From a bacterium BMS3Abin14 (GTDB lineage: Bacteria > BMS3Abin14), in assembly GCA_002897695.1 (NCBI GenBank), contig BDTG01000028.1, positions 1-64,000 on the forward strand: a stretch of 64,000 nucleotides of DNA, in the 5' to 3' direction. Position numbers and translations under genes: made by a program. Position 1 is the first letter of the stretch. Every line of letters starts with the position of its first letter. Below the pieces are notes generated by a model, which worked only from the letters and a program-made list of their open reading frames with translations, was not told where the DNA came from and ran no database searches. Of the stretch, positions 42,559 through 50,215 are shown piece after piece.

Positions 42559-43116
42559 ATGTCGGAACCTGTTCGGTTGACTCCCCCTCTGTCGGGGGAA
42601 GATGTTGAGTTTTTGAAAGCAGGTGACAGGGTGCTGATCTCCGGTACGATCTACACGGGGCGGGATGCCGCCCATAAGAGGCTTGTGGATCTGTTGGAGA
42701 AGGGTGATCCTCTTCCCCTGGAACTGGAGGGCCAGGTCATCTATTTTGTCGGTCCCTCTCCGAGCAGGCCTGGAAATCCCATCGGTTCTGCCGGCCCGAC
42801 CACCAGTTACCGTATGGACGCCTATTCTCCTGTCCTCATAGAGAAGGGGCTGAAAGTAATGATAGGCAAGGGAGCGCGTTCACAGGAAGTTATTGATGCG
42901 ATGGTACGCTATAAGGCGGTTTATCTTGCGGCGGTAGGCGGGGCAGCGGCCCTGATATCCCGAAGGATCGAGTCCTGTGAGGTCATCGCCTACGAGGACC
43001 TCGGCCCGGAGGCCATTCGAAAGCTGGAAGTCAGGGATTTTCCCGCTATCGTGGTAAACGACTGCGAGGGAAACGATCTTTACAGGCAGGGTGTGGAAGA
43101 GTACAAGACGGCGTAA
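42559..43116 (+). CDS. class I fumarate hydratase, beta subunit
   Basis: C-terminal-type subunit of the same fumarase. ATG 42559 follows GGGAGG at 42545-42550; an in-frame TTG at 42553 is less well spaced. The 185 residues include [20 protein letters not shown] near residue 20, the GPTTSYRMD loop near 77 and GKGARS near 98, all typical of the beta domain. An 89-base gap without obvious signals precedes sucC. Confidence 0.92.
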   Translation: MSEPVRLTPPLSGEDVEFLKAGDRVLISGTIYTGRDAAHKRLVDLLEKGDPLPLELEGQVIYFVGPSPSRPGNPIGSAGPTTSYRMDAYSPVLIEKGLKVMIGKGARSQEVIDAMVRYKAVYLAAVGGAAALISRRIESCEVIAYEDLGPEAIRKLEVRDFPAIVVNDCEGNDLYRQGVEEYKTA

Positions 43117-43205
43117 TATTTTTATGGAAGGGGAAGGCTCGGTGCTACCCCCTATACAGCAGTCGGTCCCCCGGGTGGCGGGATCAGATAGCGGGAGGTC
43201 ATTGC

Positions 43206-44375
43206 ATGAAGGTCCACGAATACCAGGCGAAACAGCTTCTTCGGGAATATGGCGTTCCGGTGCCGGACGGGGGGATGGGCAGAACCCCTGCGGAGGCCCG
43301 GAAGATAGCCGAAGAATTGGGCGGGAAAGTCGTTGTAAAGGCTCAGATCCATGCCGGGGGCCGCGGCAAGGCCGGCGGCGTTAAGTTGGTTTCAGGACCC
43401 GCGGAGGCCGAGAAGGTGGCTGGGGAGCTTATAGGCAAAACCCTGATAACCCACCAGACCGGACCCGGGGGGAAGGTTGTCAATCAGATCCTCATCGAGG
43501 GAGGGGTTGAGATCGCATCCGAGTTCTACCTCGGCATGGCCATCGATCGCGCAACCGAGAGGGTCGCCATCATGGCGAGTACCGAGGGAGGGGTTGAGAT
43601 CGAGAAAGTAGCGGCCGAAGCCCCTGAGAAGATCCTCAAGGAATTCGTGGACCCGGCCGTGGGATTGATGCCCTTTCAGGCCAGGAAGATTGCATTCAAT
43701 CTGGGTTTGACCGGAAAGACTGCGTCTGCCGCGGCCTCCTTTGTCCTGAAGCTTTACAGACTGTTTATGGACAAGGATTGTTCACTGGCTGAGATCAATC
43801 CGCTCATCACCACTGCGACCGGCGAGGTGATTGCCCTTGACGCAAAGTTGAATTTTGACGACAATGCCCTTTTCCGGCACCCTGATATCGTTGAGCTTCG
43901 GGACCTTTCGGAGGAACAGCCGCAGGAGACCGAAGCCTCGGAGTACGGGCTCTCCTATATAAAACTGGAGGGCAATGTGGGGTGTATGGTCAACGGTGCG
44001 GGCCTAGCCATGTCCACCATGGACATTATCAAGCTTGCAGGCGGCGAGCCGGCGAATTTTCTGGATGTGGGCGGAGCGGCCAAGGAGGAATCCGTCACTA
44101 ATGCCTTCAGGATCATTCTCTCCGATAAAAATGTTAAGGTTGTCCTCGTCAATATTTTCGGGGGCATCGTCCGTTGCGATATCGTGGCCCAGGGTGTGAT
44201 CAATGCTGCGAAAAACCTGAACGTGACGGTCCCTGTCGTCGTCAGGCTCGAGGGCACGAATGCGAAGGAGGGGCTCAGCCTTATTGAAAAATCAGGGATG
44301 AAATTTATTACGGCCAAAGGCCTGAAGGCCGCTGCAGAGCAGGCGGTAGCTGCCGCAAAGAGCGGGGAGGTGTAG
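43206..44375 (+). CDS. sucC: succinyl-CoA synthetase beta subunit (ADP/GDP-forming)
   Basis: ATP-grasp subunit that binds nucleotide and succinate. 389 residues: N-terminal [35 protein letters not shown] near 40, INPLITT near 200 and the C-terminal FGGIVRCD (near 320) and EGTNAKEG loops. ATG 43206 with GGGAGG upstream. One base separates it from sucD. In this operon it acts between the KGOR and succinate dehydrogenase steps. Confidence 0.97.
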   Translation: MKVHEYQAKQLLREYGVPVPDGGMGRTPAEARKIAEELGGKVVVKAQIHAGGRGKAGGVKLVSGPAEAEKVAGELIGKTLITHQTGPGGKVVNQILIEGGVEIASEFYLGMAIDRATERVAIMASTEGGVEIEKVAAEAPEKILKEFVDPAVGLMPFQARKIAFNLGLTGKTASAAASFVLKLYRLFMDKDCSLAEINPLITTATGEVIALDAKLNFDDNALFRHPDIVELRDLSEEQPQETEASEYGLSYIKLEGNVGCMVNGAGLAMSTMDIIKLAGGEPANFLDVGGAAKEESVTNAFRIILSDKNVKVVLVNIFGGIVRCDIVAQGVINAAKNLNVTVPVVVRLEGTNAKEGLSLIEKSGMKFITAKGLKAAAEQAVAAAKSGEV

Positions 44376-44376
44376 G

Positions 44377-45249
44377 ATGAGCATCCTGGTAAACAGCGAT
44401 ACGAGGGTTGTCGTTCAGGGAATCACGGGACACGAGGGTAGTTTCCACACAAGGCAGTGCGTAGCCTACGGGACCAAAGTGGTCGCCGGGGTGACGCCTG
44501 GAAAGGGCGGCCAGGACGTCGATGGCATCCCTGTTTTCAACACGGTATCCCAGGCGGTAGAAAAGGAGGGCGCCGACGCGGCCCTGATTTTCGTTCCACC
44601 TGCATTTTGCGCCGACGCTATCCTTGAGGCGGCTTACGGGGGGGTCGATCTCGTTGTATGTATTACCGAGGGGATTCCCACTCTGGACATGGTCAAGGTG
44701 AAAAACGCACTTGGGGCTACGGGTGTGCGGATGATCGGGCCTAACTGTCCCGGTGTCATGACCCCGGGTCAGTGCAAGATGGGCATCATGCCCGGGTTTA
44801 TCCATAAGGAGGGGCGCGTTGGCGTTATCTCCAGGAGCGGGACCCTGACCTACGAGGCCGTCGGCCAGTTGACGGAGCTTGGCATCGGTCAGAGTACATG
44901 CATCGGCATTGGGGGAGACCCCATTATCGGCAGCACATTTGTTGATCTTTTACGGCTTTTCAACGATGATCCTGATACCGACGCCGTGGTGATGATCGGC
45001 GAGATCGGCGGCTCTGCGGAGGAGACCGCCGCAGACTTTATCAAAAAAGAGATGGGTAAACCGGTTGTGTCGTTCATCGCCGGACAGACTGCCCCTCCCG
45101 GGAAGCGGATGGGGCATGCCGGGGCTATTATTGCTGGTGGAAAAGGTACTGCCGCCGAAAAGATTGTCAGCCTGGAGGCAGCCGGGGTTACCGTCAGCAG
45201 GAGCCCCTCGGAAATTGGCGCCAGGATAGCTGAAGTCCTTGGCGCCTGA
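44377..45249 (+). CDS. sucD: succinyl-CoA synthetase alpha subunit
   Basis: CoA-binding and phosphohistidine subunit. The 290 residues have the Rossmann CoA site [13 protein letters not shown], the GPNCPGV loop near 125, and the active-site His in [16 protein letters not shown] near 247. Normal length. ATG 44377 directly after sucC. Confidence 0.97.
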   Translation: MSILVNSDTRVVVQGITGHEGSFHTRQCVAYGTKVVAGVTPGKGGQDVDGIPVFNTVSQAVEKEGADAALIFVPPAFCADAILEAAYGGVDLVVCITEGIPTLDMVKVKNALGATGVRMIGPNCPGVMTPGQCKMGIMPGFIHKEGRVGVISRSGTLTYEAVGQLTELGIGQSTCIGIGGDPIIGSTFVDLLRLFNDDPDTDAVVMIGEIGGSAEETAADFIKKEMGKPVVSFIAGQTAPPGKRMGHAGAIIAGGKGTAAEKIVSLEAAGVTVSRSPSEIGARIAEVLGA

Positions 45250-45262
45250 CAGGGAGGAAAGA

Positions 45263-45517
45263 ATGGCCAATATCGCTCCTGACGAGAAGACTGAGGTAGC
45301 GCAATATGGTGGGAGAAAAATCACCATAATTCCCCGATATTGCAAGGGGTGCGAGATCTGTGTGAAGTTCTGCCCTGCTTCGGTCCTGGAAATGAAAGAT
45401 TTCAAGGTTCACACAGCTCGCATTGAGGACTGTACCGAATGCATGCTCTGTGAGGTGAGATGCCCCGATTTTGCCATTTTTGTAGATGAATCGGGTAAAA
45501 AGGGGAAGGCGAAATGA
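45263..45517 (+). CDS. korD: 2-oxoglutarate:ferredoxin oxidoreductase delta (ferredoxin-like) subunit
   Basis: An 84-residue two-cluster ferredoxin with motifs CKGCEICVKFCP and CTECMLCEVRCP, each binding one [4Fe-4S]. ATG 45263 with GGGAGG at 45252-45257. It starts the korDABC set and overlaps korA by four bases, so it is the electron-transfer subunit of the complex and not a free ferredoxin. Confidence 0.94.
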   Translation: MANIAPDEKTEVAQYGGRKITIIPRYCKGCEICVKFCPASVLEMKDFKVHTARIEDCTECMLCEVRCPDFAIFVDESGKKGKAK

Positions 45518-46647
45518 GCGGCAAGGACGTATTTTTTCAAGGTAATGAAGCCTGTGCGCACGGTGCCCTTTATGCCGGCTGCCGTTTTTTCGCCGGCTAT
45601 CCCATCACCCCATCAACCGAGGTAGCTGAATTGATGTCACGCTTCCTGCCGAAGCTTGGCGGGGCGTTTATCCAGATGGAGGATGAGATCGCCGCCATGG
45701 CGGCCACCATCGGGGGGTCCCTCGCAGGCAAAAAAAGCCTGACGGCTACCAGTGGTCCCGGTTTTTCCCTCAAACAGGAAAACATCGGGTTCGCATGCAT
45801 AACGGAGATACCGTGTGTGATCCTGAATGTCATGCGAGGCGGCCCCAGCACCGGGCTGCCCACCGGCCCCAGCCAGTCGGACGTCATGCAGGCCAGGTGG
45901 GGCACCCATGGGGATCATCCGGTCATCGCCTTAACCCCCGCCTCCGTTCAGGAGATCTTCACCGAAACGGTGAGGGCTTTCAACCTGGCCGAGAGGCTCA
46001 GGACCCCGGTTATCCTTCTCCTCGATGAGATTATCGGTCACATGAGGGAAAAGATCACTATTCCCCCCGAAGGGGAGCTTGAGATCTGGGACCGTCCCAG
46101 GCCAACGTGCAAACCTGAGGAGTATAAACCTTACGACATCAGTGAAGGGTTGATTCCGCCCATGGCCGATTTCGGCTCCGGCTACCGCTGGCACACCACC
46201 GGCCTGAACCATGATGAAACAGGATTTCCAACCAACAAGCCCGAATTGGTGGAACCGGAAGCTGAGAGGCTTATGAACAAGATCACCCGCAATCTGGACA
46301 TCATAGAAAAGTATGACTACCACGAGGCCAGGGGGGCTAAGGTCGGGATGATGGCCTTCGGTTCCACATCCCGGTCCGCGCGCGCGGCCATCAGAACCCT
46401 GGCCGCAGAGGGGATTCCTGTGGAGTTCCTCAGGCCCGTCACCCTTTGGCCCTTTCCCACGAAGATCATCGAGAAGATGGCCGAAAATGTTGATGCCATA
46501 ATTGTCCCTGAGATGAATCTCGGCCAGATGTCTGAGGAGGTCCAGAGGTGCGCCTGCGGCAAGGCCAGGGTCGTTGGGATTAACAGGGTGGACGGTGATC
46601 CGATAACACCCGCGCAGATCATTGACAAGATCAGGGAGGTGTCGTGA
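45514..46647 (+). CDS. korA: 2-oxoglutarate:ferredoxin oxidoreductase alpha subunit
   Basis: Pyrimidine-binding part of the thiamine-dependent oxidoreductase. 377 residues: GNEACAHGALYAGCRFFAGYPITPSTE at the N-terminus (parts GNEACAHGALYAGC and GYPITPSTE), ATSGPGFSLKQENIG near 70, and a transketolase-C-like domain at the end. Substrate choice (2-oxoglutarate and not pyruvate or branched acids) is inferred from the sucCD neighbours. Confidence 0.93.
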   Translation: MSGKDVFFQGNEACAHGALYAGCRFFAGYPITPSTEVAELMSRFLPKLGGAFIQMEDEIAAMAATIGGSLAGKKSLTATSGPGFSLKQENIGFACITEIPCVILNVMRGGPSTGLPTGPSQSDVMQARWGTHGDHPVIALTPASVQEIFTETVRAFNLAERLRTPVILLLDEIIGHMREKITIPPEGELEIWDRPRPTCKPEEYKPYDISEGLIPPMADFGSGYRWHTTGLNHDETGFPTNKPELVEPEAERLMNKITRNLDIIEKYDYHEARGAKVGMMAFGSTSRSARAAIRTLAAEGIPVEFLRPVTLWPFPTKIIEKMAENVDAIIVPEMNLGQMSEEVQRCACGKARVVGINRVDGDPITPAQIIDKIREVS

Positions 46648-47465
46648 TGGCATTTAACTACGCGCAATATACCCGGCCGGGCAAGCTTCCCCACATCTGG
46701 TGTCCGGGATGCGCCCATGGAATCGTTATGAAATCGCTTATCAGGGCCATCGATCGGGTTGGGCTGGATAAGGACAACACCGTTATCGTATCAGGGATAG
46801 GCTGCGCTTCAAGGCTTCCCGGCTATGTCGACTTCAACACTCTGCACACCACCCATGGAAGAGGCCTTGGATTTGCCACGGGAATAAAGATGGCCAATCC
46901 GAAGCTTGATGTTATTGTCGTGGGTGGCGACGGGGATTCCCTCGCCATCGGCGGGAATCATTTTATACACGCCTGCCGAAGGAACATCAACATCACTCTG
47001 GTGGTTTTCAACAACTTTATCTACGGCATGACAGGAGGTCAATTCTCGCCAACGACCCCCCATGGCAGGCTTGCAAGCACCACACCTTACGGCAATCCTG
47101 ATTACTCTTTCGACGTGGTGGAGTTGGCATCGGGCGCCGGGGCGAGCTTTGTGGGGCGCCATACCGCGTATCATGCCATTCCACTGGAGAGGATGATTGC
47201 CGATGCCATCTCCCATAAGGGATTTTCGGTGGTGGATGCCCTGTGCACGTGCCCGACGACCTACGGACGAAGGAACAAACTGGGAACGGCTGTGGATATG
47301 ATCGAGTGGTTTAAAAATAATACCGTGGGCATCAAGGCGGCTGGAAAGCTTCCTCCCGAAAAGGTCGAGGGAAAGATCCTCACCGGCGTGTTTAAAAATA
47401 TTGAAAAGCCCGAATATTGTATGGAATACGAAAACATCAAGGCAAAGGCAGGGAACAGGCCCTGA
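46647..47465 (+). CDS. korB: 2-oxoglutarate:ferredoxin oxidoreductase beta subunit
   Basis: TPP-binding subunit. ATG 46647 follows GGGAGG at 46634-46639 with spacing 7, better than the in-frame GTG at 46644. 272 residues with WCPGCAHG at the N-terminus, GIGCASRLPGY near 51, the TPP/Mg motif GGDGDSLAIGGNHF near 92 and NNFIYGMTGGQ near 119. Together with korA it forms the catalytic core. Confidence 0.94.
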   Translation: MAFNYAQYTRPGKLPHIWCPGCAHGIVMKSLIRAIDRVGLDKDNTVIVSGIGCASRLPGYVDFNTLHTTHGRGLGFATGIKMANPKLDVIVVGGDGDSLAIGGNHFIHACRRNINITLVVFNNFIYGMTGGQFSPTTPHGRLASTTPYGNPDYSFDVVELASGAGASFVGRHTAYHAIPLERMIADAISHKGFSVVDALCTCPTTYGRRNKLGTAVDMIEWFKNNTVGIKAAGKLPPEKVEGKILTGVFKNIEKPEYCMEYENIKAKAGNRP

Positions 47466-47480
47466 CCAGGAGGTAATATC

Positions 47481-48017
47481 ATGGCCGACAGGTTCGAGGT
47501 AAGACTCAGCGGCGCTGGTGGACAGGGATTGATCCTTGGCGGTGTCATCCTTGCGGAGGCCGCATCCCTTTTTGAAGGTAAAAACGCTGTTCAAACCCAG
47601 TCCTACGGACCCGAAGCCAGGGGCGGCGCCAGTAAATCTGAGGTCATCCTCTCGGAAGGAGAGGTCGATTATCCCAAGGCCACGGAGATTGATCTCCTTC
47701 TATGCCTTACGCAGGAAGCCTGTGATAAATACACCGTCGATCTGAAAGACAATGGTGTTCTTATCACCGATTCCCGCATGGTCCAGGATATTCCCGAAGG
47801 GAAATTCAAGGTTTATCAGCTGCCCATAATCGATACCGCCAAGGATAAGGTCGGGAAGGTTTTTGTCGCCAACATCGTGGCGCTTGGAGCCATAACCCGC
47901 CTGATCGAGCAGGTATCCTTCGATTCGGTTGAAAAGGCCGTTCTCAACCGGGTGCCGAATGGAACCGAGGACCTGAACAAAAGAGCCCTGAAACTGGGAT
48001 ACGATCTGGTTAATTAA
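47481..48017 (+). CDS. korC: 2-oxoglutarate:ferredoxin oxidoreductase gamma subunit
   Basis: A 178-residue subunit with the conserved N-terminus RLSGAGGQGLILGGVILAEA and SYGPEARGGASKSEVILS near 38, which bind CoA/substrate regions of the complex. Last gene of the mdh-kor operon. It ends 30 bases from the convergent J-domain gene, with no clear terminator between. Confidence 0.94.
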   Translation: MADRFEVRLSGAGGQGLILGGVILAEAASLFEGKNAVQTQSYGPEARGGASKSEVILSEGEVDYPKATEIDLLLCLTQEACDKYTVDLKDNGVLITDSRMVQDIPEGKFKVYQLPIIDTAKDKVGKVFVANIVALGAITRLIEQVSFDSVEKAVLNRVPNGTEDLNKRALKLGYDLVN

Positions 48018-48047
48018 TCAGGCCTGCGACGGGGATCAGACGGAGAG

Positions 48048-48797
48048 TTACCTGAACCTTATGTTGTGCTTTTGAACGGCCTTAACCAGATATTCTATCT
48101 CGCCGGGATGGAGGATTCCCTTCTTGACAAAGAATTCCCCTATGGGCCGCTGGAGCCAACGCTGAAAGCCAAGGACCGCGGAACGCTGGTAGGGAGTCAT
48201 GTACCCCAGGCGAAGCGCTGAGCCGCCTATCCTTTCCCCGAACACTCTTTCCGCTGAGATGATGTGAAGCTCCTCTGAATTAAGAAACTTCCACGTGGCG
48301 GCAATATGGCCGAAAGAGGGACGCTGACGTCTCTGCCAGGTAATGGCCTTGATAAGGGTTCTCCAGGATATGATCCCGGAGTAGTAAAGGTACTGGCCCA
48401 GCAGAAGCCTGTTCTCGGGAACCAGACCCTGCCAGAAATGGTCATGGGTTTTCCCGCCCGTTTCTGATGCCCTGTTTTCGGCCGGGTCTTCGCGGGGGGT
48501 GTTGCGGGGCTGAGGATTCGTCCGGTGAACAGTCGTGGATAGGTCCTCCGATGACAGGAAAGCCAGAAGGCTGGAGTAGGCCTGAGTTACTGCTATGAAA
48601 TGTTCGGCCATCTCATTCTCATCCTTGCCCTGAATTCTGGCCCTGTCCGGATGAAGCTCCAGAGCCTTTCTCCTGAAGGTGACCTTCAGGCCTGAAGGCC
48701 CCAGCGTTCGCAGAAACTCATCGGTCACCTCGACATCGGCGCCGAAAAGCACCCTGAATGCCGAAGTGATCTCCCGGGTATTTAACGCGGTATTCAA
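48048..48797 (-). CDS. J-domain protein with GspE-N-terminal-like C-terminus
   Basis: TTG 48797 is preceded, on the minus strand, by GGGAGG at a good distance and gives 249 residues; the open frame continues far upstream through repeat DNA and is rejected. Residues about 5-95 resemble a DnaJ domain with the HPD motif in ALELHPDRA. The C-terminal half (LLGQYLYYSGIISWRTLIKA and FFVKKGILHPGEIEYLV) resembles GspE-N-terminal/MshEN-type repeats also seen in the protein at 36753. Probable Hsp70 partner; target unknown. Confidence 0.72.
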   Translation of the reverse strand: MNTALNTREITSAFRVLFGADVEVTDEFLRTLGPSGLKVTFRRKALELHPDRARIQGKDENEMAEHFIAVTQAYSSLLAFLSSEDLSTTVHRTNPQPRNTPREDPAENRASETGGKTHDHFWQGLVPENRLLLGQYLYYSGIISWRTLIKAITWQRRQRPSFGHIAATWKFLNSEELHIISAERVFGERIGGSALRLGYMTPYQRSAVLGFQRWLQRPIGEFFVKKGILHPGEIEYLVKAVQKHNIRFR

Positions 48798-48927
48798 GGA
48801 CCAGAACCTCCCTAAGTCTCCAGCTACAAACAGAAGAATCGCTTGCAGGCACAAAAGCGACAACCGCAACTTTACAGTGACGCTATTCTGGGTAATAAAC
48901 GTGCATGTGTCAAGTGTCTTGAACGTG

Positions 48928-48954
48928 GTCCAATGTCCAATGTCCAACGGGGAA
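48928..48954. repeat. GTCCAAY heptamer array, left flank of the island
   Basis: GTCCAAT, GTCCAAT, GTCCAAC (48928-48948) followed by GGGGAA. The inverted counterpart lies at 56598-56617 on the other side of the island. Same heptamer family as the arrays at 31521 and 61065. Confidence 0.8.
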
Positions 48955-49132
48955 AAGCCGGATGTGGTGACACGGAGACACGGAGAAAAACGAAGAGGGG
49001 GGATAAGAGCAGGCGGTGGGCTCGATTTAACAGGGATGAAGGGGATGAAAACAGGCGATGGGCAGTAAGAGCAAGTTTGTAGTTTGAGGCTTGAGGTTAA
49101 AATCTGGCACTGAAACCTTGGTGAAACAGACA

Positions 49133-49180
49133 TGGGAGCAAGGGAGTAAGGGCGTATCGAAGCATCGAAGAATCGAAGAA
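49133..49180. repeat. in-register 8-base tandem array of two word types
   Basis: Six contiguous octamers: TGGGAGCA, AGGGAGTA, AGGGCGTA, then TCGAAGCA, TCGAAGAA, TCGAAGAA. The first three match the array at 18413-18460. Confidence 0.8.
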
Positions 49181-49374
49181 TCTCAAACTCGCCTATATTA
49201 TGTGACAATTGTCTTGTCCGGTTCGACGTGGTATGCCTCGATCCCAAAAACGACTTTTAAAAAGGGAGACTTTTGGTGTCGGGCAAGCCCATTAATGTCA
49301 TTATCGGGGACGGGGAAAATCCCTCGTCTTTAGGTGAAGGGAAGGATGTGATAACATAATTATGTCAGATATCG

Positions 49375-49689
49375 ATTGAACGTGAGATAGAGATCCTGTC
49401 GGGTAAAGTTGGCAGCGACCATGTTCACGTTTTTATATCCTGTCGTCCGAGTCATAATATCAGTGTATCAGTCAGGTAGTGCAATGGTTGAAGGGAATCA
49501 GTTTCCGGGTGCTTCTTTAAGGAGTTTCCCCACTTGCGCAAGCAATTTTGGGGTCGTCATTTTTGGGCTCGCGGCTATCTTGCTGTTTCCTCCGGTACCA
49601 TCACAGATGAGATGATCCAGGAGTATATTGAAGAGCAAGAAGGGGAGCCGATTCATGATGACAGTCAATTTCCAGTTGACAACCCTTAA
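49375..49689 (+). pseudogene. tnpA: IS200/IS605-type transposase TnpA remnant
   Basis: Three reading frames must be joined to recover a Y1/HUH transposase C-terminal part. 49375-49461 gives REIEILSGKVGSDHVHVFIS with the HUH pair HVH. About 49462-49515 gives SQVVQWLKGISFRVLL. About 49518-49689 gives FKEFPHLRKQFWGRHFWARG, then AVSSGTITDEMIQEYIEEQ and a TAA stop. The N-terminal third and two frames are lost, so the gene is dead. It lies directly before the HEPN/helicase genes. Confidence 0.82.
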
Positions 49690-49694
49690 ACCCA

Positions 49695-49709
49695 TCGCCT
49701 TTTAGGCGA
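49695..49709. repeat. small palindrome after the transposase remnant
   Basis: TCGCC / GGCGA with the loop TTTTA lies six bases after the tnpA stop. IS200/IS605 elements carry subterminal hairpins at their ends, so this may mark the right end. Its right arm runs into the GAGGAG that could serve as the ribosome site for GTG 49720. Confidence 0.4.
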
Positions 49710-49719
49710 GGAGTATCCA

Positions 49720-50215
49720 GTGGAGTCGAGGCTGCGGACAAACATGCCTCCAGTGAAAGCGAGCTTTCTTGCTATGACTCAAAACCATGCGAAAGATAAC
49801 AATCAAATGCAGGCCTCGTTTGCGACTTTACTGAGTGGGGCGGCTGAGGCCCTTGCAAATTATCTTGACAGGCTATTGCCTTCACTTCTTGATAACTGGT
49901 GGAAAAATGCTGTGGTGGACAAGCTGTCTTTTCAGCAACACCGCGGATCAAACAGAAAGGAATAGTCCACCTCTCATCATTGGATCTTGCTGCCTTGCTT
50001 CGGGTGTTGGATCAGAACTGGTACCAGATTTCAATGAAGATGAATCTATCCCCGGAAGTTCGCCATTTTGTTAAAGAAATGCAGACAGTTCGCAATCGGT
50101 GGGCGCACGCCGGCAGTGAAGGATTTCCGGTCGACGATGTATACCGTGACTTGGACACCCTGCAACGTTTTGCCACAGTCATTGAGGCGGACGAAGCTCT
50201 GCTTCAAGAAGTACG
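49720..50215 (+). pseudogene. broken Swt1-type HEPN domain module
   Basis: GTG 49720 with GAGGAG upstream opens a frame (SGAAEALANYLDRLLPSLL, then WWKNAVVDKLSFQQHR) that shifts near 49944 into HLSSLDLAALLRVLDQNWYQ and VKEMQTVRNRWAHAGSEGFP. Adding one C after 49944 joins them as QQHRRIKQKGI. RNRWAH is the Rx4H motif of HEPN RNases. A second frame change near 50210 separates it from the helicase frame. In relatives as I recall them, this module is fused to the N-terminus of such helicases. Sequencing error could explain the first shift. Confidence 0.72.

Larger units (their letters stand above)
48798..49374. other. repeat-rich intergenic region left of the accessory island
   Basis: About 577 bases with no supported gene. 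It is a patchwork of short tandem words: GTCCAAY heptamers (48928-48948), GACACGGA twice (48969-48984), two GGGATGAA-type units near 49033-49049, a GCAAGTTTG/TTTGAGG stretch (49073-49095) and an octamer array (49133-49180). From 49181 to about 49370 nothing recognisable is seen. Confidence 0.7.

Noticed and set aside
48679-49082. Plus-strand open frames opposite the J-protein gene and repeats
   Set aside because: They are shadows of the minus-strand gene and of repeat DNA, with no ribosome site or family resemblance.
49103-49120. Sigma-54 promoter (TGGCAC with a downstream TTGG)
   Set aside because: The distance between the GG and the second element is 12 bases and not 10, and no gene follows closely.
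48798-49247. Long N-terminal extension of the J-domain protein
   Set aside because: The open frame runs through tandem-repeat DNA and gives a Ser/Pro-rich, family-less peptide; the TTG at 48797 has a GGGAGG site and starts just before the J-domain.
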